A DNA stretch of 64,000 nucleotides from Rhodococcoides corynebacterioides (GTDB lineage Bacteria > Actinomycetota > Actinomycetes > Mycobacteriales > Mycobacteriaceae). The notes below the pieces were generated by a model. It was not told where the DNA came from. It saw nothing but the letters and a program-made list of their open reading frames with translations, and did not search any database. Below, in pieces: positions 7,888 through 16,249 of this stretch (positions are counted from its first letter, which is position 1; every line of letters begins with the position of its first letter). The translations under genes were made by a program, and so were the position numbers. The DNA lies in the NCBI RefSeq assembly GCF_019834675.1, contig NZ_JABUBU010000001.1, positions 558,001 through 622,000 of the forward strand, read 5' to 3'.

Positions 7888-7895
7888 CGTCGGTC

Positions 7896-9011
7896 GTGAG
7901 CGCACCCGTGGTTCTGGACCTGCACGCCGACCCGATCGACCTCACCGCGGCGCTCGTGGACGTCCCGAGCGTCTCGCGCGAGGAGGCGGTGCTCGCGGCG
8001 GCCGTCGAGCACGCCCTTCGGGAGCAGACCGTCGGCTTCGAGGTGGTGCGCTCGGGCAACGCCGTGCTGGCGCGGACCCGCCGCGGATTGCCGACGCGCG
8101 TGATCCTGGCCGGTCACCTCGACACCGTCCCGATCGCGGACAACGTGCCGTCGCGGCGCGAGCGCGGGGGCCCCGAGGGCGACGTGCTGCACGGCTGCGG
8201 CACCGTCGACATGAAGTCCGGTGACGCGGTCTTCCTCCACCTCGCGGCCACCGTGGCGGACCCGGCTGCGGACCTGACGCTGGTCTTCTACGACTGCGAG
8301 GAGATCGAGGCCACCGCCAACGGACTCGGCCGGATCGAACGCGAGATGCCGGACTGGCTGCGCGGTGACGTCGCGATCCTCGGGGAGCCGTCGGGTGGGT
8401 TCGTCGAGGCGGGCTGCCAGGGCACGCTCCGCATCCGGGTGACGACGTCCGGAGTGCGCGCGCATTCGGCACGGTCCTGGTTGGGCGACAACGCGATTCA
8501 CCGGCTGGGCCCGGTCACGGCCCGACTCGCCGCGTACGAACCGCGGTCGGTCGACATCGACGGCTGTGTCTATCGCGAAGGGCTGCAGGCGGTTCGGGTG
8601 TTCGGGGGAGTGGCGGGCAACGTGGTCCCCGACGAGGCGGGCATGGACGTCAACTTCCGGTTCGCCCCGGACCGCACGGTCGAGGACGCCGTGGATCACG
8701 CGTCGAGCGTGCTGGCCGGGGACGGCGTGCACCTCGAGGTGACCGACAGCTCGCCCGGTGCGCTGCCGGGGCTCGGCGCTCCGGCCGCCGCGGCGCTGGT
8801 CGCGGCGGCGGGGGGACAGGTGCGGGCCAAGTACGGTTGGACCGACGTCTCGCGGTTCTCCGCGCTCGGCATCCCGGCGGTGAACTACGGCCCCGGTGAC
8901 CCGAATCTGGCCCACAAGCGCGACGAGCGCGTACCCACCGAGCAGATCACGCACGTGGCCGACGTTCTCCGGCGCTACCTCACCACGGGAACCGGTCCGT
9001 CGGCCGGTTAA
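7896..9011 (+). CDS. dapE: Succinyl-diaminopimelate desuccinylase
   Basis: DapE hydrolyses N-succinyl-LL-diaminopimelate to LL-diaminopimelate and succinate, using two zinc ions. The 371-residue M20-family protein has the expected metal and catalytic motifs: GHLDTVP (first His/Asp), [11 protein letters not shown] (bridging Asp), YDCEEIEA (catalytic and metal Glu) and a C-terminal [13 protein letters not shown] with the final metal His. The lid/dimerisation domain occupies roughly residues 175-290. It is divergent from dapD. Its TAA stop forms part of a -10 element for the next gene. Confidence 0.95.
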   Translation: MSAPVVLDLHADPIDLTAALVDVPSVSREEAVLAAAVEHALREQTVGFEVVRSGNAVLARTRRGLPTRVILAGHLDTVPIADNVPSRRERGGPEGDVLHGCGTVDMKSGDAVFLHLAATVADPAADLTLVFYDCEEIEATANGLGRIEREMPDWLRGDVAILGEPSGGFVEAGCQGTLRIRVTTSGVRAHSARSWLGDNAIHRLGPVTARLAAYEPRSVDIDGCVYREGLQAVRVFGGVAGNVVPDEAGMDVNFRFAPDRTVEDAVDHASSVLAGDGVHLEVTDSSPGALPGLGAPAAAALVAAAGGQVRAKYGWTDVSRFSALGIPAVNYGPGDPNLAHKRDERVPTEQITHVADVLRRYLTTGTGPSAG

Positions 9012-9014
9012 CCT
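9009..9014 (+). promoter_or_regulatory. -10 element built on the dapE stop codon
   Basis: TAACCT starts with the TAA stop of dapE and ends seven bases before the ATG at 9022. No ribosome-binding site is present (spacer CACCCCC), so a leaderless message for the LOG gene is likely. Confidence 0.5.
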
Positions 9015-9021
9015 CACCCCC

Positions 9022-9756
9022 ATGACGCAGGATCGACAGGCCGCGCGCTATCGCGGTCCGATACTGGACCGACGCACCCGGGCGAACTCGACCACCGATC
9101 AGCGGTTGCTGGACAACCGCGGGCCGTCGGACTGGGTGCACACCGACCCCTGGCGCGTGCTGCGCATCCAGAGCGAGTTCGTCGAGGGATTCGGCGCGCT
9201 GGCCGAATTGCCCCGTGCCGTCACGGTGTTCGGCTCCGCGCGCACGTCGCCGGAGTCGCCGGTGTACGAGGCGGGCGTGCGGCTGGGTTCCGCTCTCGCC
9301 GACGCGGGCTACGCCGTGGTGACCGGCGGCGGTCCGGGTGCGATGGAGGCCGCCAACAAGGGCGCGTGCGAGGCGGGCGGCTTCTCGGTGGGCCTCGGGA
9401 TCGAGTTGCCGTTCGAGCAGTCGCTGAACCCGTGGGTGGACCTCGGGGTCAACTTCCGCTACTTCTTCGTGCGCAAGACCATGTTCGTGAAGTACTCGCA
9501 GGCGTTCGTGTGCCTGCCCGGCGGCTTCGGCACGCTCGACGAGCTGTTCGAGGCCCTCACCCTGGTGCAGACGCGCAAGATCACGCGGTTCCCGATCATC
9601 CTGTTCGGGACGGAGTTCTGGGGCGGACTCATGGAGTGGATCACCTCGACGCTCGTGGCGGCCGGCACGATCTCCGACGCCGACGTGGCCCTGCTGCGAT
9701 GCACGGACGACGTCGCCGAGGCGGTCCGCTGGATCGACGAGAGCCGACAGCCGTGA
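9022..9756 (+). CDS. LOG-family (TIGR00730) protein, first copy
   Basis: A 244-residue Rossmann-like protein of the LOG/lysine-decarboxylase-like family, orthologous by position to Rv1205. The defining nucleotide-binding motif is [11 protein letters not shown], with [14 protein letters not shown] earlier. Characterised members are cytokinin riboside 5'-monophosphate phosphoribohydrolases, releasing the base from a nucleotide; Rv1205 makes cytokinins in M. tuberculosis. The longer N-terminus (about 60 residues before TVFGSART) is typical of this subgroup. The ATG at 9022 is preferred because it follows a leaderless -10; an upstream extension would run through dapE. Its TGA overlaps the GTG of a second LOG gene. 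Confidence 0.85.
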   Translation: MTQDRQAARYRGPILDRRTRANSTTDQRLLDNRGPSDWVHTDPWRVLRIQSEFVEGFGALAELPRAVTVFGSARTSPESPVYEAGVRLGSALADAGYAVVTGGGPGAMEAANKGACEAGGFSVGLGIELPFEQSLNPWVDLGVNFRYFFVRKTMFVKYSQAFVCLPGGFGTLDELFEALTLVQTRKITRFPIILFGTEFWGGLMEWITSTLVAAGTISDADVALLRCTDDVAEAVRWIDESRQP

Positions 9757-10295
9757 CGACGACGGTGTGCGTCTACTGCGCCTCGGGTCCGGTCGAGCAA
9801 CGGCACCTCGATCTGGCGACCGAGCTCGGCGCCGAGATCGGCCGGCGCGGCGGGACGTTGGTCTCGGGCGGCGGCAACGTCTCGATGATGGGCGCCGTCG
9901 CGCGCGCGACCCGGGCCGCGGGCGGCCGCACCATCGGCGTCATTCCCCGCGCCCTGGTCGACCGCGAGGTCGCCGACGTCGACGCCGACGAGTTGGTGGT
10001 CACCGAGACCATGCGCGAGCGCAAGCGGATCATGGACGACCGCGCCGACGCCTTCGTGACGCTGCCGGGTGGCATCGGCACGCTCGAGGAGCTGTTCGAG
10101 ACGTGGACCTCGGGTTATCTCGGCATGCACACCAAGCCGGTGGTCCTGTTGGACCCCACGGGTCACTTCGCGCCCCTGGTGGACTGGCTCACCGGGCTGA
10201 CCGGAACGGGGTTCGTCTCGGCCGCGTCGATGGACCGTCTCGTCCGGGTGGACACGGTGGATGCGGCCCTCGAGGCGTGCAACCTTCGCCCATGA
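9753..10295 (+). CDS. LOG-family (TIGR00730) protein, second copy
   Basis: A 180-residue LOG protein starting at a GTG whose last two bases belong to the TGA of the first copy (GTGA overlap), so the two are translationally coupled. Motifs are SGGGNVSMMG and TLPGGIGTLEE, with a conserved RERKRIMDDRADAF between them. It is the short plant-LOG-like form, closer to bona fide phosphoribohydrolases than the first copy. Two paralogues in tandem suggest related substrates or a hetero-oligomer. The substrate is not readable from sequence. Confidence 0.85.
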   Translation: MTTTVCVYCASGPVEQRHLDLATELGAEIGRRGGTLVSGGGNVSMMGAVARATRAAGGRTIGVIPRALVDREVADVDADELVVTETMRERKRIMDDRADAFVTLPGGIGTLEELFETWTSGYLGMHTKPVVLLDPTGHFAPLVDWLTGLTGTGFVSAASMDRLVRVDTVDAALEACNLRP

Positions 10296-10307
10296 CGTGT
10301 CGTGAAA

Positions 10308-10323
10308 CTTACCTATCGGTAAG
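10308..10323. promoter_or_regulatory. Palindromic operator candidate upstream of fadD6
   Basis: CTTACC-TATC-GGTAAG is a perfect 6-bp inverted repeat with a 4-bp centre, typical in size of a TetR-family operator. It overlaps a -10-like TAAGGT (10320-10325) and lies 57 bases before fadD6. Regulation by a fatty-acid-responsive TetR protein is inference. Confidence 0.5.
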
Positions 10324-10380
10324 GTAACCGTTGTCACAGCCGGACGTCGACGGAGACCGGCTCGTCAGGGGAGGAACTGT

Positions 10381-12153
10381 ATGGCTGCCGAGGCTCGTCA
10401 CAAGGTCGGACTGCTCGATCTCGCCACCGCGACCGCGAAGATGGCCCCGGCGCTGCCGACCGTGCTCCGGGGCGTGCCGGGTTTCCTGCGCAAGCCGACC
10501 GACAAGGAGTCCATCGGCTTCATTTTCCAGCGCGCCGCCGCCAAGCACCCCGACCGTCCCTTCGTTCGGTTCGAGGGGGACACCCTGACGTACGGCCAGG
10601 CGAACGATCTGGTCAACCGCTACGCGTCGGTGCTCGTCGACCGGGGGGTGCGGCGCGGGGACGTGGTGGGCGTCCTGGCCAAGAACTCCATGAGGACGCT
10701 GCTGGTGGCCCTGGCCGCGGTCAAGCTCGGAGCGACCGCCGGCATGCTGAACTTCAACCAGCGGGGCGAGGTCCTCGACCACAGTCTCGGCATCCTCGAC
10801 GCCCGCGTGCTCGTCGTCGACGAGGACTGCCTCGAGGCCCTCGACTCGCTCGACGAGGCGCTGCCGGAGAAGGTGGTGCTGCACGCCGACGAGCTGGACC
10901 GCCTGGCCGAGTCCGCGAGTGCGGAGAACCCGGCGGTCACCGCCGAGATCCAGGCCAAGGAGAAGGCGTTCTACATCTTCACCTCCGGCACCACGGGAAT
11001 GCCGAAAGCCAGTCTGATGAGCCACTTCCGGTGGCTGAAGTCGATGTCCGGGCTCGGCAGCATGGGAGTCCGGCTGCGGGGCGACGACGTCCTGTACTGC
11101 TGCCTGCCGCTGTACCACAACAACGCGCTCACGGTCTCGCTGTCGTCGGTGCTCGCCTCCGGCGCGGCCATCGCGATCGGCAAGCAGTTCTCGGTCTCTC
11201 GGTTCTGGGACGACGTCCGGGCCAACGAGGCCACCGCGTTCACCTACATCGGCGAGCTTTGCCGCTATTTGCTCACCCAGGACGAGAAGCCGTCCGACAA
11301 GGACAACTCCATCCGCCTCATCGTGGGCAACGGCCTGCGGCCGGAGATCTGGCACGAGTTCACCGAGCGCTTCGGCATCTCGCGCGTCGCCGAGTTCTAC
11401 GGCGCCAGCGAGTGCAACATCGCGTTCATCAACGCGTTCAACCTCGACCGGACCGCCGGCTTCTGCCCGCTGCCGTACGCCGTGGTGGAGTACGACGACG
11501 AGACCGGCAAGGCCAAGCGCGACGGCAACGGCCGCCTCACCAAGGTCCCGGCCGGCGGGGTCGGGCTGCTGCTGTCGAAGATCACCGACCGTGCGCCGTT
11601 CGACGGGTACTCCGACGAGGACGCCACCAAGAAGAAGCTGCTCGAGAACGGGTTCAAGGACGGCGACTGCTGGTTCGACACCGGAGACCTGGTGCGCCAG
11701 CAAGGCTTTCGGCACGTCGCGTTCGTCGACCGGCTCGGAGACACTTTCCGGTGGAAGGGGGAGAACGTCGCCACCACGCAGGTCGAGGGTGCCCTCGGAT
11801 CGCATCCGGACGTGGATCAGGCCGTGGTGTTCGGCGTCGACATCCCCGGCGCCGACGGCAAGGCCGGCATGGCTGCCGTGACCCTGCGGAACGGCAAGAA
11901 GTTCGACGGCGCGTCCCTGGCCACCCACGCCTACGAGTCGCTGCCCGCGTACGCCGTGCCGCTGTTCGTCCGCGTGGTCGACTCCCTCGAGGCCACCTCG
12001 ACCTTCAAGAGCAAGAAGGTCGAGCTCCGCAAGACCGGCTACGGCGACGGCGACGGCGATCTGTACGTGTTGAAGGGCAAGGCCGACGGCTACGTCGAGT
12101 CCTACGACGGTTACGTCGACGAGGTCGGCGGCGGCAAGCTGCCCAAGGGCTGA
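10381..12153 (+). CDS. fadD6: Long-chain acyl-CoA synthetase
   Basis: FadD6 activates long or very-long-chain fatty acids to acyl-CoA through an acyl-adenylate. The 590-residue length and position match Rv1206. The AMP-binding P-loop YIFTSGTTGMPKAS is at about residues 199-212, the adenine motif at YGASECNI, and WFDTGDLV and DRLGDTFRWKGENVAT are the hinge motifs of the fatty-acid-transport-protein-like subgroup. A GGAGG ribosome-binding site precedes the ATG. A palindrome upstream suggests local repression. It heads a tightly spaced rightward run with folP2, gpgS, a DivIVA-like gene and tag. Confidence 0.93.
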   Translation: MAAEARHKVGLLDLATATAKMAPALPTVLRGVPGFLRKPTDKESIGFIFQRAAAKHPDRPFVRFEGDTLTYGQANDLVNRYASVLVDRGVRRGDVVGVLAKNSMRTLLVALAAVKLGATAGMLNFNQRGEVLDHSLGILDARVLVVDEDCLEALDSLDEALPEKVVLHADELDRLAESASAENPAVTAEIQAKEKAFYIFTSGTTGMPKASLMSHFRWLKSMSGLGSMGVRLRGDDVLYCCLPLYHNNALTVSLSSVLASGAAIAIGKQFSVSRFWDDVRANEATAFTYIGELCRYLLTQDEKPSDKDNSIRLIVGNGLRPEIWHEFTERFGISRVAEFYGASECNIAFINAFNLDRTAGFCPLPYAVVEYDDETGKAKRDGNGRLTKVPAGGVGLLLSKITDRAPFDGYSDEDATKKKLLENGFKDGDCWFDTGDLVRQQGFRHVAFVDRLGDTFRWKGENVATTQVEGALGSHPDVDQAVVFGVDIPGADGKAGMAAVTLRNGKKFDGASLATHAYESLPAYAVPLFVRVVDSLEATSTFKSKKVELRKTGYGDGDGDLYVLKGKADGYVESYDGYVDEVGGGKLPKG

Positions 12154-12203
12154 CGGACGAGCGGCCGACCGGGCCCGGCGCGGCGGGAAGGCAAGATGGT
12201 CGG

Positions 12204-13073
12204 GTGCACCCGTTCCCGACTCTCTGCGGCCGACCCGTCGCGACCGACCGCGCGTTGGTGATGGCGATCGTCAACCGCACCCCGGACAGCTTCTACGACC
12301 GCGGAGCGACGTTCTCGGACGACGCCGCCATGGCCGCGGTGCATCGCGCCGTGGACGAGGGCGCCGACGTCCTGGACATCGGCGGCGTCAAGGCCGGTCC
12401 CGGTGCCACCGTGGACGTCGAGGAGGAGACCCGGCGGGTCGTGCCCTTCGTCGCGGCCATCCGGTCCGCGTACCCGGACGTGGTGATCAGCGTCGACACC
12501 TGGCGTGCCGAGGTGGCCCGACGCGCCTGCGCCGAGGGCGCCGATCTGATCAACGACACCTGGGCGGGAGCCGATCCCGACCTGGTCGGCGTGGCCGCGC
12601 ACGTGGGCGCGGGCATCGTGTGCTCGCACACCGGCGGTGCGGTGCCGCGCACCCGCCCGCACCGGGTGCGGTATGCCGACGTGGTGGCCGACGTGGTGAC
12701 CGAGGTGACGCGCGCGGCCGAGGCCGCCGCTGCGGCCGGCGTGCGCGAGGACGGCATCCTGGTGGACCCGACGCACGACTTCGGCAAGAACACCCACCAC
12801 GGGCTCGCGTTGTTACGGCACGTCGACAGTCTGGTCAACAGCGGATGGCCGGTCCTGATGGCGCTGAGCAACAAGGATTTCGTGGGGGAGACTCTGGGAG
12901 TCGGACTCGCCGAACGCTTGGAGGGAACCTTGGCCGCGACAGCACTCACCGCCGCGCGCGGAGCGCGCATGTTCCGGGTCCACGAGGTTGGACCCACCCG
13001 GCGCGTCGTCGACATGGTGGCGGCCGTCGCGGGCACCCGCCCGCCGGCGCGCACGGTGCGAGGTCTGGCGTGA
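12204..13073 (+). CDS. folP2: Dihydropteroate synthase homologue FolP2
   Basis: A 289-residue protein of the dihydropteroate synthase family, matching Rv1207: LCGRPVATDRALVMAIVNRTPDSFYDRG at the N-terminus and ARMFRVHEVGPTRRVVDMV at the C-terminus. The pterin-pocket features (NRTPDSFYD, SVDTW, NDTW) are kept. In mycobacteria folP1 supplies the genuine folate enzyme and FolP2 is regarded as lacking DHPS activity, so the reaction here is uncertain. Its conserved place between fadD6 and gpgS argues for a distinct role. The GTG start at 12204 has a -10-like CAAGAT six bases upstream. Its TGA overlaps the gpgS GTG. Confidence 0.88.
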   Translation: MHPFPTLCGRPVATDRALVMAIVNRTPDSFYDRGATFSDDAAMAAVHRAVDEGADVLDIGGVKAGPGATVDVEEETRRVVPFVAAIRSAYPDVVISVDTWRAEVARRACAEGADLINDTWAGADPDLVGVAAHVGAGIVCSHTGGAVPRTRPHRVRYADVVADVVTEVTRAAEAAAAAGVREDGILVDPTHDFGKNTHHGLALLRHVDSLVNSGWPVLMALSNKDFVGETLGVGLAERLEGTLAATALTAARGARMFRVHEVGPTRRVVDMVAAVAGTRPPARTVRGLA

Positions 13074-14005
13074 CCTCGTCGGCCGCTCCCGCCCTGGCCG
13101 ACGCCGACACCACGTGGTCCGATCCGCAGTGGACCGTCGCGGAACTCGTCGCGGCGAAGGGTGACCGCACCGTCTCGGTGGTGCTGCCGGCGCTCGACGA
13201 GGAGGCGACGGTCGGTGCTGTCGTCTCGTCGATTTCCCCGCTGCTCGGCGGACTGGTGGACGAGTTGGTGGTCCTGGACTCCGGCTCCACCGACGCCACC
13301 GCCGCGCGTGCCCGCGCCGCCGGTGCGGACGTCGTCACGCGGGAGGAGGCGGTCCCCGAGGTCGCGACCGCGCCCGGCAAGGGCGAGGTGCTGTGGCGGT
13401 CGCTCGCCGCCACCACGGGCGACGTGGTCGTGTTCGTCGACGCCGACCTGGTGGACCCGGACCCCGGCTTCGTCCCCAAGTTGCTCGGCCCGCTGCTCAC
13501 GCGCGACGGTCTGCACCTGGTGAAGGGGTTCTACCGTCGTCCGCTCGCCGGCTCGTCCGACGACCACGGCGGTGGACGCGTCACCGAGCTGGTGGCTCGC
13601 CCGCTGCTCGCGGCGTTGCGCCCGGAGCTCGGCGGCATCGTGCAGCCGCTCGGGGGCGAGTACGCCGGCACCCGCGAACTCCTGACGGCCGTGCCGTTCG
13701 CGCCGGGGTACGGCGTGGAGATCGGCTTGCTGATGGACACCTACGACCGCTACGGACCGGGCGCGATCGGTCAGGTGAATCTCGGGGTACGGCGCCATCG
13801 GAACCGCCCCCTCGACCAGTTGGGCGCGATGAGCCGCCAGATCGTCGGCACGATGCTCGGCCGCTCGGGCATCGCCGACTCCGGCGCCGGTCTCACCCAG
13901 TTCCGCCCGGAGGGCCGCGATTTCGTCGCGTCCGTCACCGACGTCTCCCTCGTCGACCGACCGCCGATGCGCACGGTCCGGCCGTGGGCCGACCGCACGC
14001 GGTGA
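13070..14005 (+). CDS. gpgS: Glucosyl-3-phosphoglycerate synthase
   Basis: GpgS transfers glucose from a nucleotide sugar to 3-phosphoglycerate, the first step toward methylglucose lipopolysaccharides that modulate fatty-acid synthesis. The 311-residue GT81 enzyme has the GT-A start VVLPALDEEATV, DSGSTDAT, the metal-binding DADLVDPD and GGEYAGTREL. Ending and length agree with Rv1208. The GTG start overlaps the folP2 stop in GTGA, implying coupled translation. Its pairing with an acyl-CoA synthetase upstream fits the link between polymethylated glucans and long acyl chains. Confidence 0.93.
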   Translation: MTSSAAPALADADTTWSDPQWTVAELVAAKGDRTVSVVLPALDEEATVGAVVSSISPLLGGLVDELVVLDSGSTDATAARARAAGADVVTREEAVPEVATAPGKGEVLWRSLAATTGDVVVFVDADLVDPDPGFVPKLLGPLLTRDGLHLVKGFYRRPLAGSSDDHGGGRVTELVARPLLAALRPELGGIVQPLGGEYAGTRELLTAVPFAPGYGVEIGLLMDTYDRYGPGAIGQVNLGVRRHRNRPLDQLGAMSRQIVGTMLGRSGIADSGAGLTQFRPEGRDFVASVTDVSLVDRPPMRTVRPWADRTR

Positions 14006-14063
14006 CCCCCACCGGCTCTGCCGGGTCGGCATCGACCGCGTCCGCCGTGACAGGATCGGCGCC

Positions 14064-14411
14064 ATGCTGACGATCCTGCTGTACGTCGTCGCGATCGCGG
14101 TGGTGGCCGTCGTGCTGTTCCTGATCGCCTCGGTGGTGTTCGGCCGCGGCGAGGAGATGGAACCGCTCCCACCCGAGACCACCGCCACGGCACTGCCCGC
14201 TCACGGCGTCACCGGGCGCGACGTGCGGGCGCTGCGGTTCCGCCTGCGGCCGCGCGGCTACGACTGCGGCGAGGTCGACTGGGCCCTGGACCGGCTGGCC
14301 GCCGAGATCGACGGACTCCGTGCGCAGTTGGCCGGGCGGGAGGAGACGGGCCGAGAGGACACGGGCCGAGAGGAGACGCCCCAGCGCGTGCACCCGGGCG
14401 CCGACTCGTGA
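14064..14411 (+). CDS. DivIVA-domain membrane-anchored small protein
   Basis: A 115-residue protein equivalent in position to Rv1209. One N-terminal transmembrane helix (about residues 3-26) is followed by a short acidic/proline linker, then a DivIVA-like segment (DVRALRFRLRPRGYDCGEVD) and a coiled-coil helix, and a charged tail with a repeated GREETGREDTGREE. DivIVA-domain proteins mark curved membranes and organise growth or division; this short form is uncharacterised as far as I know. A CAGGAT seven bases before the ATG suggests it can be transcribed separately. It overlaps tag in GTGA. Confidence 0.7.
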   Translation: MLTILLYVVAIAVVAVVLFLIASVVFGRGEEMEPLPPETTATALPAHGVTGRDVRALRFRLRPRGYDCGEVDWALDRLAAEIDGLRAQLAGREETGREDTGREETPQRVHPGADS

Positions 14412-14989
14412 CGCACACCGCGGCTCAGTCCGACGGTCGCGTCCGCTGCTCCTGGGCGCCGGACCCGTCCGTCGACGCCCTGTACGCGCGCTATCACGAC
14501 GAGGAGTGGGGTCGCGAGGTGCACGGCACCCGCGCGTTGTTCGAGCGGGTGAGCCTCGAGGCGTTCCAGTCCGGACTGTCGTGGATCACGGTGCTGCGCA
14601 AGCGCGATGCCTTCCGCGCCGCCTTCGCGGGCTTCGACCCCGCGGCGATCGCGCGCTTCACCGACGACGACGTCGACCGCCTTCTCGGCGACGCGGGCAT
14701 CGTCCGCAATCGCGCCAAGATCCTCGCGACCGTGGCCAACGCGCGTCTCGTCGTGTCGGGCGACATCGACCTCGACGCCCTGCTGTGGTCGTTCGCACCG
14801 CCGCCGCGCCCGCGACCCGCCACCGCCGAGGACGTCCCCGCCGTGACCGCGGAGTCGACGGCCATGGCAGCCGAGCTCAAACGACGCGGCCTGCGCTTCG
14901 TCGGCCCGACGACGGCGTACGCGTTGATGCAGGCGACCGGGATGGTGGACGACCACCTGCGGAACTGTTGGGTCCCGCCGGGCCGGTAA
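14408..14989 (+). CDS. tag: DNA-3-methyladenine glycosylase I
   Basis: Tag excises 3-methyladenine from alkylated DNA, starting base-excision repair. The 193-residue protein has the family signature RCSWAP near the start (zinc Cys), YHDEEWG (zinc His), SLEAFQSGLSWITVLRKR forming the base pocket, and the C-terminal MVDDHLRNCW supplying the remaining zinc His and Cys. The GTG start overlaps the previous stop as GTGA. Same gene order as Rv1209-Rv1210. Confidence 0.93.
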   Translation: MTHTAAQSDGRVRCSWAPDPSVDALYARYHDEEWGREVHGTRALFERVSLEAFQSGLSWITVLRKRDAFRAAFAGFDPAAIARFTDDDVDRLLGDAGIVRNRAKILATVANARLVVSGDIDLDALLWSFAPPPRPRPATAEDVPAVTAESTAMAAELKRRGLRFVGPTTAYALMQATGMVDDHLRNCWVPPGR

Positions 14990-15141
14990 GCCTGTGCGCA
15001 GGCACTCGAGGGGTGTCCGTTCCCCGTCGTTCGGTGCGATAGGGAAGAATATGGATCACGAGTTCCGTCGGACCCCGGCGGAGCGCGAAGTGAAGGTTCC
15101 ATGCGCGGAGCAGGTCGGCGCAGATCTGGAGGGAGCAGAGG

Positions 15142-15309
15142 ATGGCGGCCATGAAGCCCCGGACCGGGGACGGTCCGCTCGAGGCGACCAAGGAAGGACG
15201 AGGAATCGTCATGCGGGTTCCACTCGAGGGCGGAGGACGCCTGGTCGTCGAGCTCACTCCCGACGAGGCGGCCGCACTGGGCGACGAGCTCAAGGGCGTC
15301 ACCGGCTGA
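15142..15309 (+). CDS. DUF3117 small protein
   Basis: A 55-residue protein, MAAMKPRTGDGPLEATKEG at the N-terminus and LVVELTPDEAAALGDELKG at the C-terminus, nearly identical to the actinobacterial DUF3117 family (Rv1211 in M. tuberculosis). A GGAGGGAGCAGAGG purine tract supplies the ribosome-binding site. No function is established for the family. Its strong conservation and fixed place next to tag and glg genes are notable. A strong hairpin follows directly. Confidence 0.85.
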   Translation: MAAMKPRTGDGPLEATKEGRGIVMRVPLEGGGRLVVELTPDEAAALGDELKGVTG

Positions 15310-15330
15310 CACGCAGAATGCACTCGCGCG

Positions 15331-15359
15331 CGGCCCCGTCGGAGAATCCGACGGGGCCG
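15331..15359 (+). terminator. Rho-independent-type hairpin after DUF3117 gene
   Basis: A 13-bp perfect stem (arm CGGCCCCGTCGGA, loop GAA) starts 22 bases after the stop codon. No U-tract follows, as is usual in high-GC actinobacteria. Confidence 0.7.
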
Positions 15360-15415
15360 TCGTCGTGCGCGGGTTCTCGGGCCGCGACCCGGCGAGAGGT
15401 GAGAGGGTGGGGACG

Positions 15416-16246
15416 ATGATCGACGAGGCCGTGACGTTGCTGGCGTGCCCGCACTGCGGCGCGGGGCTCGACGCCGACCCGCCCACGCTGCTCTGCGAGA
15501 GCGGGCACACCTTCGACGTCGCCCGCCACGGCTACGTCAGCCTGCTCTCCGGCGGCGGGGGAAAGTTCACCGGCGACAGCGCCGAGATGGTGGCCGCCCG
15601 AGCGGACTTCCTGGCCTCGGGCCGGTACGACCCGGTGATGGACGCCGTCGCGGACGTCGCCGACGGGCCGCACGTGCTCGACGTCGGGGTCGGCACCGGC
15701 CACTACCTGGCGCGCGTGCTGGACACAGTGGGCGGCGACGCGGTGGGGATCGGCGTCGACGTGTCCAAGGCGGCCGCCCGCCGTGCGGCGCGAGCGCACC
15801 CGAGGGCCGCGGCCGTCGTCGCGGACGTCTGGACCGCCCTGCCCGTCCGCACCGGGACGATCGACACCGCGCTGTCGGTGTTCTCACCGCGCAACGTTCC
15901 CGAACTCGCCCGCGTCCTCGCGCCGACCGGTCGCCTGGTGGTGGTCACGCCCACCGACCGTCACCTGCAGGAGTTGGTGACGTCGTTGGACCTGGTGCGG
16001 GTGGACGAGCACAAGACCCGCCGGCTCGGCGACTCCCTCGCGGGGACCTTCGAGCGGACCGATCGTCGCGCGGTCGGATACACCATGACGCTCGGCCCCG
16101 ACGACGTCGCGGCCGTGGTGGGCATGGGGCCGTCGGCACGCCACGTCACCCCCGCCGAGTTGGCGGCCCGCGTGACGGCCCTCCCGACCCCGATCGAGGT
16201 CACCGTGGCCGTCACCGTCTCGGTCTACCGGCCCGCAGCCGTGTAG
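15416..16246 (+). CDS. rlmA: 23S rRNA (guanine-N1)-methyltransferase, RlmA family
   Basis: A 276-residue methyltransferase with an N-terminal zinc ribbon (CPHC at residues 10-13, C26-x3-H30) then a class I SAM domain with VLDVGVGTGHYL. This layout is that of RlmA(I)/RlmA(II), which methylate G745 or G748 in 23S rRNA helix 35; the Gram-positive RlmA(II)/TlrB branch gives tylosin-type macrolide resistance. Which guanine is modified cannot be decided here. The ATG at 15416 is preferred because of the purine-rich leader GAGAGGGTGGGG. Its 3' end overlaps the convergent glgA by 22 bases. Confidence 0.82.
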   Translation: MIDEAVTLLACPHCGAGLDADPPTLLCESGHTFDVARHGYVSLLSGGGGKFTGDSAEMVAARADFLASGRYDPVMDAVADVADGPHVLDVGVGTGHYLARVLDTVGGDAVGIGVDVSKAAARRAARAHPRAAAVVADVWTALPVRTGTIDTALSVFSPRNVPELARVLAPTGRLVVVTPTDRHLQELVTSLDLVRVDEHKTRRLGDSLAGTFERTDRRAVGYTMTLGPDDVAAVVGMGPSARHVTPAELAARVTALPTPIEVTVAVTVSVYRPAAV

Positions 16247-16249
16247 ACC
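16222..16249. repeat. Inverted repeat containing both stop codons of rlmA and glgA
   Basis: GGTCTAC (16222-16228) and GTAGACC (16243-16249) are perfect inverted arms around a 14-base centre. The rlmA TAG (16244-16246) and the glgA TAG (complement of 16225-16227) each lie in one arm, so both overlapping genes end inside the stem. It may act as a weak two-way terminator. Confidence 0.4.

Noticed and set aside
6906-9023. 705-codon extension of dapD
   Set aside because: The first 390 codons run antisense to dapE and lack DapD similarity; DapD is about 317 residues.
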